DNA of 64,000 bases from Cheiracanthium punctorium (taxonomy: Eukaryota > Arthropoda > Arachnida > Araneae > Cheiracanthiidae). Numbering within the stretch: the first letter of the stretch is position 1; each line of letters begins with the position of its first letter. Positions 56,240 through 64,000 of the stretch are shown here, piece by piece. A program made the position numbers and the translations under genes. Location: positions 62,001-126,000 of the forward strand of contig JAWZYV010016945.1 in NCBI GenBank assembly GCA_038373885.1. Direction: 5' to 3'. Under the pieces are notes generated by a model. The model was given only the letters and a program-made list of their open reading frames with translations, was not told the DNA's origin and made no database searches.

Positions 56240-58565
56240 ACATTCGCATTGTAAATTAAACTGCCAACTTTTTGTGAACTATTCATAAATAGTGTCAAAT
56301 CTTCAGACTTGCCGTCGCCATGTACTTTTTTCAACGCTGTAGGTTTTATTCCTACAGCATGCGGTAACAAGAGAGATAGGTATCAGACTGAACAAAAAAC
56401 ACTCCACTTGGGGTGTATTATTCTATTTTGGATTGTCTTTTATCTTATTATCTTGAAGCTCAGTAAGGCTTTAAAACATGAATCTTAATGACGTAACAGT
56501 TTGGTGTAAGATAAATTAAGTTTCGTAAAGAATGTGTTTTGTGTTATGAAAAGTTTCAAAGAAGGGTACCTTGGAAGGGGCTTGGAAAAAGATTGTTACA
56601 TAGAGTACATTTAATAAATGTACTGATCTTAATATTTTAATCAATTTATTTTCTTCTAAATTATTACACTCGAAAAATATCCAAAAAGAAAGAACCATTG
56701 AAATGCAGTTAGCAATCATTAAAAAAAATAATGACAAAATAATGTTACTATTTAATAAAGTAGAGAAGTATGTCGGGAAACTCAGGTATGAAAAATTTGG
56801 TTACACAGTGAACGCATTTAAAACACAAAATTCGTAGGGGAAAATATTATAAACTGCAGAAAAAAAATTGCTGAATAAATTCAGTTATTTATAGTGTATA
56901 AAAGAGGCAGAAATGTAATTTTTCATTAGATGTCCTTTAATAGAAAATCGTTTATATTTTAAAGTTTTGTCACTGTTTGTTTTTTAAATTTAAATAAAAG
57001 AATAAGGGACTTTGAGAAAATACTAAATGTTATAAAATATTAAGAATATATTCCTTACGAAAAGCTTTATGCTAAGGTTGTAACGACAAATAAAAAAAAT
57101 AATCCCATTGAGTGCAAAGGAAAATATGTGTAGCATTTTTTGAGAGTGACGCATATTCACCTTCTATAAAATAGAAAATTTATGTATCATGATAGTTTCA
57201 TGAAATTAAAAGTCTTTCATGGATTCTGGGCAGTTTACATTTATCGCAGAATAATTTAGAAAATGACTAATATTAGTAAATTCATTCGTGAGCTTTTTAT
57301 GAATGAAAAACAGTAATTTTTTTCAAAAGGTTTTCCAAAAAATTATGTCAGTCATAGGAAGATGTGTACTTTTTATAAGCGTTTTTACATAGGAACAAAA
57401 GTGATAATTTTGATGAAAACACGAACGATAATATTCTTTCTTTTTACGTTAGGTTGTTAGATTTTTAAGCCTGTGTGTTATTTTGAATTAAATAAGTGAA
57501 AGTGTATTACTTTTGGCATAAATTTTAACCCAATTATTTTTTTTTAAAAAACAGTCGCCGTATTTCATAAGTCACACGTTTTCATTCTATCGTAGAACGA
57601 GTTAAACTCATTACGTAAGATAAATTTAACACATTATTTACTTCTATGTACCGTCATTTTGCCACATTTAAATAAAAAAAAGCGACAGCAATGTCATTGT
57701 TAATATCGTTTAAATAAAAGATAGGGCATTCTCGTAGTATAAGATAGTTTTTTTTGTGGAACTGTTCTTTGAAAACTTTTGTCACGTTTAAATCCATTTC
57801 CTGGGAAATACATAATGCTTTAAAGACAAAATCAATCGAAGAAAATCTTCCTTTAACTTAAAATAAATGCATGAATATTTCACAAATTCTGACGTGTATA
57901 GTCATTTTGAATTTGGCTTTTTATGAAAAAGACAATGCTAGTTAAATTTATAAACTATTTCTATTCTTTTCGTATGAAACTTAAACAAAAAATTTCTAGT
58001 TGATAGTTACTGAAAACTTTAAAATATATTTTTTTCAGGAAAATAGTCCATAATCATTATGTATAGCTGACGTATTATTTATTAACATAACTGATATTTT
58101 ACATGTGCATTATGTAACGTTAAATTTTAGTATTTTGAAAGAAAATCGCATCCAGAAAATGCAAGTACAGGTCTAATATCTCGAGTATCTACTGTATATG
58201 CGAAATATAATTTCTCAGAATTGCTTTAATAGCCAAAAATATTGATACTAAGCTATGAAAAATTATCATAGGATGAAAAAAATTTCCTTTAGAAGAAATT
58301 TTACATTTTTAAACTGCAGCATTTCAAAATAAATAAATAAATAACAACTGTACAAACTACTTATACTCTAATTAATATAACAAATCTAAAATACGTTTCG
58401 CCATACTTTTTGCCTGATTTTAAACTCATAATTAAACGAATAAATTTCAATAGGTTTACTAATGAGCTTATTCAAATTCATGGTTAGTTTTACTCGGTTT
58501 TGTTATCTCTAATGCCCTCTAAATGCATAGTTTTCATAGATCCTCCTTATAGGGGATGTTGAAAA
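56240..58565. other. AT-rich stretch, no gene seen
   Basis: One 73-codon minus frame; otherwise homopolymer-rich AT sequence with no element ends that I could pair. Confidence 0.5.
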
Positions 58566-58842
58566 TTGAAAGCTTCCATTTTATTGGACCCAATGGGATG
58601 ATGACCGACTTAGCTCGGGGGGTCTCTTAATTTTGGACCGATATGGACAGACCGAAACCTGAGGCGACATTCCTAGAGGTATTTTTCAAAATGAAGAACA
58701 CTGGGGTTACAAGAGATTTTAAGTACATCAGCTCCCTTTAGTTTACACGTCCCCTCAGCAGTCCAGTGGAGAGAGATAGTGATATTCTAAAGCGCTGACT
58801 AAGGATGGCGCAGCTTCACTCTTGGTGCTCCTATGGGAAGTG
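58566..58842 (+). repeat. Dispersed repeat E, copy 2
   Basis: See 51476-51750 for the shared blocks. Same orientation, about 7 kb apart, moderately diverged. The bases that follow (AACCCCAGGAGATTGCAGGA near 58855) may belong to the same repeat. Confidence 0.7.
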
Positions 58843-59229
58843 AACTCCAAAACCCCAGGAGATTGCAGGATGCTAGTTACACTGGAAAATGTTTATTTTA
58901 GTAGCCACCCTGATAAACATTGTCTTTCACCGAAATATTTCCTGCCTTGTGAATTCCTGCTCTATTCAGTATAAAAATACACTGCTCAAAACAATTAAAA
59001 GATATTGTAAGTTTTATATTAAAGAACGGTATAAGAGAAATTTTTTTGCAGAAAATAGAAGACTGTCCAAAATTTTCACATTTCCAAACTTCGGCGAACG
59101 CAAATTTTTAGTCTGACGTCGAAAACGGCGATTTAGTGGCGGCGTATGAACTTTGGCCTTCAACTTAATAAAAGATAAAGTGGAAAAGAATGATCGACAT
59201 TCTGTAAGTGCTTTGTTTTCATAAGTACG

Positions 59230-60252
59230 ATGTCTTAACGAAGGATTTTAACTGAATCAGAAGCTTGGAGAGTTGTTGGTCGGTTAGAAAGGGGCCAAAC
59301 ACAAGCCGAAGTAGTAGCATTGATTGGATTTGCACGAAGTGTGGTATACAGGATCTGAAACCGTTTCATGAAGTCTAGAAGTGCAGAAAGAAGACCACGT
59401 CAAGGTCGTAGATTTGCAACAACGCCCAATGAAGATCGATATTAAACGCTGGCGGCTTGGATACACCGAAATATGAATAGCACTCTTTTTCAACACCAAC
59501 TTCAATCGGATACTGACAAAAGAGTTCCAGCTCAAATTACCCAAAACCGACTCCACGCTGCAGGTCTGTATGCTCGCCGACCAGTGGTATGTATTAGGTT
59601 AACAGCAAGGCATCGCGCGCGCGCGCGCGCGTAAGCCCTGCAGGGAGTGGGCAACAGAGCATGTCAACTGTTCGCGAGAAACGAATATCTCTAGAAACGA
59701 ATGGTGCAATATTCTTTTCCCTGACGAGTCCTGCTTTTCTGTTCGTCCTGATAATAGGTGTACTTTCATCTGGAGGGAACGTGGCACTAGAACCACCCCT
59801 GCGTTCGTGCTGCAAAATATCAGATTTAGCGGTGGAGGAGTGATCGTCTATGCTGGTATCTCCATTGATGGGCGCACCGATCTCCACATCATTCGGGATG
59901 GAACTCTAACCTGTCGTCGATATAGGGATGAGATTCTCAGATCTTGCAGTGCTTTACGCTGCAGGAATTGGAGATAACTTCATGCTAATGAACGACAACT
60001 GCAAGCCACATGTGCACGCTTGGTAGATGACTTCCTTTCGAGAAAGAAATCGTACGAATGGAAAGCCTAGCGTATTCTCAAGACATGAACTCAATAGAAA
60101 ATGTTTGGGACAATCTAGGGAGAGGAAATACTGGCAGCCTACCACACCCGCATATTATCCGAAAACTCGAAATAGCTCTTCTGGAGGAGTGGGACAGAGT
60201 GCCCCATCTCCTCGTTAATAATCTCATTGACTCCATGCCTCAAAGATGTTGA
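59230..60252 (+). pseudogene. Tc1 transposase, full-length relic
   Basis: Beginning at the ATG at 59230 the translation follows a Tc1 transposase throughout: ESEAWRVVGRLERGQTQAEV (first helix-turn-helix), RPRQGRRFATTPNEDRY (GRPR-like linker), NRLHAAGLYARRPVVC, then the catalytic domain with PDESCFSVRPDNRCTFIWRE (first Asp), GGGVIVYAGISIDGRTDLHI, MNDNCKPHVHAW (second Asp) and SQDMNSIENVWDNLGR (Glu), ending SLIDSMPQRC-like. In-frame stops occur near the start (59236), near 59358 and at 59440. A CG dinucleotide expansion at 59614-59631 and further frameshifts break it. Not functional. Confidence 0.92.
59614..59631. repeat. (CG)9 run inside the Tc1 relic
   Basis: Nine CG dinucleotides in a place where related transposases encode an Arg-rich RHR... 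segment. Unusual in such AT-rich DNA. Confidence 0.97.
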
Positions 60253-60532
60253 ACGTTGTTGGTAGTCCGGAGAAATCTTACCCCTATTAAAAACTTTTTA
60301 TTTCAAGGATAAAACCTTTTTTTATTCTTTTTTTTCCCACATGCGCAAATTTTATTTTTTTCCTTTTGTACTCAAATGCTCAATAAAATGCATTATTTTC
60401 TCCTAAGCATTTGTATTTTTTTTCTCATATAGATTTCCACGCCTTTCGAATATATATCAATCATCTGAACAATTGTCAAGCCGTAAGATCCACCAATAAC
60501 CTCAATATCCTTTAATTGCTTTGAGCAATGTA

Positions 60533-60927
60533 TCTATTCTCGCTGTTCTCTTTTATGTTTTGCCTGTTTTTGACGTAATATTACACTCCTTGCAAAAATG
60601 CATTAAGTGTTTTGACATTATATTGCACACCGTTACAGTTTCTTCGTACTTTCAACGCCGGATATAGGCATTGATTAAAACAAAATTCATATAGTTTTTA
60701 TTACGTACAGTATCATACATTATATTAAAAATGGTGTATTCTGTATTCAGTAACCACTACAAGAATGATTTAAACATCGTTCTATCAGATAGACGCACAG
60801 AGCAAAAGACGAAAGATTTATAATCGACAGCTGTTTTTGACAAATTAAACTTACTTAAAACTAATTTTTCAGAAGAAATATGTGTGTGTGTGTAAATATG
60901 ACATAAATATATATATGTATACATATA
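60533..60927. other. AT-rich spacer
   Basis: A TG run at about 60881-60893 and TATATGTATACATATA before the next element. No gene. Confidence 0.5.
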
Positions 60928-61750
60928 CAGGGTGTCCATCAAAGAATATAGATTTCAATTCAAAATTTAAAATCCCAAAAAAGAAAGATCAATAAAAGAA
61001 TGCAGCAAACGGTACGTTTATTATGTAATCTGTAAAAAAAATATGCAAAAGTTTCGAAATGGTCGCTAAAGTAACTACTAGAATGCAGTGGTGGTCGCAG
61101 ACTTCCTTTAAGGGGAAAGGGATTACGAACGGAATCTTATGTTCAAAGGCGTAATTTTCATGTTAAAGATAAAAATTCCATTGATTTTTTGATAAAAAAA
61201 ATATTCGCTAAGGAGAATTAAAACACTATCTTTAGTACTCCACTGCTGACAGATGGCGCTGCACGTTGAAATCGATTGACGATCGAAATGCATACGTATG
61301 AATTCATTCTCTGCAAGCACTCACAGCACAGTCTTTTCAAAAGGTTCCTCCGTTACGACATGCAGATGTGCCGCAAACAAATAATGAAATTTGTCATCCG
61401 AGCCGGAAATGATCAACGGAAATGGATTCACAATTCACATGCCACACAAATAATCGACGATTTAAGCTCATCCAGCATGCTGGGATGGGTTTGGCAGACA
61501 GTTTTTTCCAAAATGCTCAACAGAATTAGTCAGAATGTGTTAGATGAGGAAAATATGGAAGCCGATCCTTTATAGTGGCCAACGATTACAGTGGCATCTG
61601 TTAATGTTTTTTGGAACTAATATTTCGAAACTTATGTATAAAAATTTTACAGCTTTCTTAATAAATATACATTTTGTCTCATTCTTCTGTTGCCTTTTGT
61701 TTTCGAGATATGGAATTTTGAAATCTGCATGTCCTTTGCTGGACACCCAG
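60928..61750. mobile_element. Long-TIR MITE, intact ends
   Basis: Ends CAGGGTGTCCATCAAAG and (reverse complement) CTGGGTGTCCAGCAAAG, flanked by TA. Inverted similarity continues for roughly 150 bp (AGATTTCAATTCAAAAT against AGATTTCAAAATTCCAT; AAAAGTTTCGAAAT against TAAGTTTCGAAAT). The same family as 1625-2852, which helps define the interrupted copy. The 99-codon plus frame (61276-61575) has no recognised domain. TA flanks and GGGTGTCC ends point to Tc1/mariner-type mobilisation. Confidence 0.82.
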
Positions 61751-61752
61751 TA

Positions 61753-62389
61753 TATATACAAAGAAAATCAGACAAGACGAAAATCTCGTACTGATCGATA
61801 AGAAACTTTTGAACTAGCTTGAAAAGATTACTTCCCGTCACACTTAAAATACAATTTAATAATCAGTTTCAATAAAGATAGTCATTAGCATGTCTCATAT
61901 CTGGAATTTTCCTGGTGGGGACCGGGCAAAATGTGACTTGAGCAGACTTTTTGAAAAAAGCGCCTGAAAGAATTGCAACACACTAGCATTTGCGGGTAGT
62001 TAAAACGATGTAATTCTTAAATGTTCTGATTTGTCAGGGCATAAGTGACGCGAAGCCTGGCTGAGTTGCTTATTCTGTGTTTACTCGTTGTCATTCTGAA
62101 AAGCACTCGTGAAAATCCTAGAATGATTTTTTCCGCCAAACAGGATTTGATAATTAGTTTCGTTTACTCAATGTTTGGATTTTTCGCCGTGGTAAAGGTA
62201 TGCAATTTAGGATTGAGTTATTAAAAGGATGCATTTAAAAATAATTATGAGGAATAAAACGCGATGTATCTAAAAATGGCGGAAGGAACAAGATATTTGA
62301 TTTTAATTTTAAAACACAGAATTTATAACTGCATTTTCTGCACTGCCATCCGGCAATGACTTTAGATTGGTTTCAAACTTTCAGCTAAG
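61753..62389. other. Spacer, no gene called
   Basis: Nothing supportable until the acceptor-like CTTTCAG at 62378-62384. Confidence 0.4.
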
Positions 62390-62490
62390 AGAAATCTGAC
62401 GAAACTTCGTTACTCTACGTTGATGCTAACATAGAATCTGTTAACAGCTACGTTGTTGTCACCATGATGTTCACTGATCCCGCTCTCGAG
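62390..62490 (+). CDS. Candidate host exon (unidentified gene)
   Basis: The segment ends with a near-ideal 5' splice site, GAG/GTAAGT at 62490/62491, and is preceded by TTTCAAACTTTCAG (62384) and then CTAAG (62389). Using the AAG at 62389, one frame is open across the whole segment, reading KSDETSLLYVDANIESVNSY then VVVTMMFTDPALE, a balanced composition unlike the chance frames nearby. Using the CAG at 62384 puts a stop in every frame. In that case the exon would carry 5' leader and start at the tandem ATG at 62464 (context CACCATGATG), coding M-M-F-T-D-P-A-L-E. Either model gives phase 0 at the donor. I do not recognise the protein. Confidence 0.35.
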
Positions 62491-63453
62491 GTAAGTGTGC
62501 CAGACTTTTCTGTTTATAGCTCTGGAATATCACCAAAAAGTAACAAAGGAGCATTAACTTCGTTGAAGGTTTGTATTTTTTATACAAATTTTCGCATTAC
62601 TTGTTGAATGGACCTTACAAGCACACAAGACAATCCGAAATATTTTAAATGGACAAATATGTATACTAAACATAGAACAGAAATTAAAGGTCTATCTACT
62701 TATTTTTTGCTTAATTAGAAACACAATATTGTGTGACGACAAACTCATCTAGAAATCCCATGTTCATTCAAACAATAAAAAATGGAGACAGGATGCAATA
62801 TTACTCTTTTTGTAATGAGAAAAGGCATCACGTGTATTATAATGAACAAAACAATATTAATGTCTGGAAAATAAGTATAAAAAAAGAAGAAAGCATTTCA
62901 TTGTAAAAACGGTTTAACGTCCAAAACAATGCCGCGAAATCAGACACGTCAAGAAATGAACTTACAAAGGAGAGAAAAAAAAAATATTCGATTTCTTTAA
63001 AAAAATAACTATTACTTTATTCCATTGTTTATTTTTCTTAGCTTTAATCTTCGAGACTGAGTGTCACCAAATGTTTTTGTTCGAAAAAAATAGAGTCTTG
63101 TGCATGAAGATTAAAGGATTATAACAAAGACAATACAAGTCAATTTAGATAAAGTAGGAAGGAAAGTATTATTTAAGTGTTTTAACTACAAAAACCTTGA
63201 TTAAAATTTTTTGTTCAGGCATATACTAATCCTTCAAAAGGAAAAGTAATAAAAAACGCATTCTCTGTACTCTAATAACGGTATTACTTTGTGATGTTTC
63301 ATTGAAAAAGCACTTGGTAATTTTAAAGAAATGTGATGTATTGGAATTCGTCTCGATGATCGTATGAAAGAATTACTCGAATTCATGCTAAGTATACCAT
63401 TTTCAATACGGTATATGATGTAGTACAACATAATGTATATACATATAAATTAT
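62491..63453. other. Presumed intron or spacer, no feature
   Basis: AT-rich. Bases at 63335-63420 resemble part of 45560-45835 (see there). Confidence 0.35.
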
Positions 63454-63727
63454 TAGGGATCGACCGATAGTATCGGTAACCGATAGTATCGGCGCCGATA
63501 CCTCCCATTTTTTTAGGTATCGGTATCGGTTCTTTCGATTCTAAAAGTATCGGGAAAGTATCGGTTTCTGTTGCTTTCATCCATTTTCACCGATACTTTT
63601 CAACCGATACTTCGCTTTTCAGAAGAAAACCACGCAGGCGCAACACCATTCCAGATTCTTTATTTAGGTAATGAGATGAGCGGCGTCGTTTCATTGGCAC
63701 ATTTGTTTGCGCAAGTGTTTTCGAACT

Positions 63728-63765
<38 letters not shown>
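63728..63765. repeat. Poly-T tract
   Basis: An uninterrupted run of close to 36 T inside the hAT 5' region, between the subterminal repeats and the start codon. Confidence 0.95.
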
Positions 63766-63768
<3 letters not shown>

Positions 63769-63815
63769 CTAACCATCGCTAAACGGATGTCGTATCATCA
63801 AGTGCGGTCGAAATT

Positions 63816-63947
63816 ATGGACGAAGAATCGTTAGATTACAGTTTAACAGGACAATCGTCTATTCTTCTAAATTATTTTGAATTGGTGCCCAACACTAAAT
63901 GCGTTATCTGCAAGGATTGCAAAAAAAAAACAAATGTCAAGAGATAG
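63816..63947 (+). CDS. N-terminal fragment of a hAT (BED-finger?) transposase
   Basis: The ATG at 63816 gives 43 codons: a polar start, then SSILLNYFELVPNTKCVICK and DCKKKTNVKR, stop at 63945. The spacing of V/I-x-x-Y-F ... K-C-x-I-C resembles the first half of a BED zinc finger, the DNA-binding domain at the start of many hAT transposases. The run of ten A at 63921-63930 is a likely frameshift point: one frame beyond it stays open to the window edge. Either the copy is decayed or the gene continues outside. The TC-rich palindromic end upstream supports the hAT context. Confidence 0.45.
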   Translation: MDEESLDYSLTGQSSILLNYFELVPNTKCVICKDCKKKTNVKR

Positions 63948-63984
63948 GCTATAATTTTATATCAGTTTTAAAGAATTCATTCAT

Positions 63985-64000
63985 ACACACACACACACAC
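63985..64000. repeat. (CA)n at window edge
   Basis: ACACACAC continuing off the window. Confidence 0.9.

Larger units (their letters stand above)
58980..60530 (+). mobile_element. Tc1-family element, full length but decayed
   Basis: The ends CACTGCTCAAAACAATTAAA and (reverse complement) CATTGCTCAAAGCAATTAAA pair over about 28 bp with three mismatches and are flanked by TA (58978-58979 and 60531-60532). Its 1,551-bp length is normal. The ends differ from those of the intact element at 37221, so it belongs to a separate, older lineage. Confidence 0.92.
63454..64000 (+). mobile_element. 5' end of a hAT element, runs off the window
   Basis: TAGGGATCGACCGATAGTAT at 63454 is a standard hAT end, followed by a dense cluster of CCGATA/TATCGG motifs in both orientations to about 63610 (subterminal repeats). 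A poly-T run lies at about 63729-63764. A transposase-like start codon follows at 63816. The right end and target duplication lie outside the window, so completeness is unknown. Confidence 0.75.

Noticed and set aside
59284..59887. Minus-strand frames of 65-97 codons
   Set aside because: They are antisense shadows of the Tc1 transposase relic.
61276..61575. 99-codon gene inside the long-TIR MITE
   Set aside because: No domain recognised. The frame crosses an inverted-repeat element, and the sister copy at 1625-2852 does not keep it open.
1..64000. CRISPR array, prokaryotic operon or phage region
   Set aside because: No spaced identical repeats, ribosome-binding sites or gene clusters. The content is eukaryotic transposons.

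Overview
The window looks like a gene-poor, strongly AT-rich stretch of an arthropod nuclear genome. A spider or other chelicerate is my best guess, from the mix of Tc1, mariner, hAT and RNase H-bearing LINE relics and tRNA-derived SINEs; this is inference, since no host gene is recognised with certainty. There are no operons, rRNA genes, CRISPR arrays or bacterial signals. Most long reading frames are chance frames or transposon debris.

Layout. 0-7 kb: a long-terminal-inverted-repeat MITE (1625-2852) split by a hAT insertion with an 8-bp target duplication, then AT-rich sequence and an internally deleted mariner (6439-7025). 7-11 kb: a foldback element with purine/pyrimidine asymmetry, then a duplicated ~600-bp block flanking a degenerate tandem array (8505-10975). 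11-16 kb: two short hAT-type MITEs, a decayed Tc1 transposase and a SINE. 17-19.4 kb: two adjacent diverged copies of one foldback MITE, the first sitting in a TA microsatellite. 21.5-24 kb: an inverted pair of an unclassified repeat, a tRNA-like SINE head and a possible Myb/SANT (zeste-like) fragment. 28.5-33 kb: a G-rich MITE and a 5'-truncated LINE with an RNase H domain, beside a hairpin. 33-41.2 kb: a MITE, a Helitron-like end, a short hAT MITE with a clean 8-bp duplication, one complete Tc1 element (37221-38725) with an uninterrupted 342-residue DD34E transposase, and a mariner-type element whose transposase is internally deleted and which carries a ~175-bp tandem repeat. 41-52.5 kb: a ~220-bp direct duplication around a hAT relic, SINEs, MITEs and a near-perfect 266-bp palindrome inside a 300-bp insertion with a 13-bp target duplication. 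55-64 kb: a SINE, a 160-codon frame with a possible splice acceptor, a decayed full-length Tc1, a long-TIR MITE, a candidate exon at 62390-62490, and the 5' end of a hAT element running off the window.

The only protein-coding gene I hold with high confidence is the Tc1 transposase. The three host-exon candidates (22809-22930, 55757-56239, 62390-62490) are tentative. The mobile elements relate to one another by nesting and shared families, not by a common pathway.
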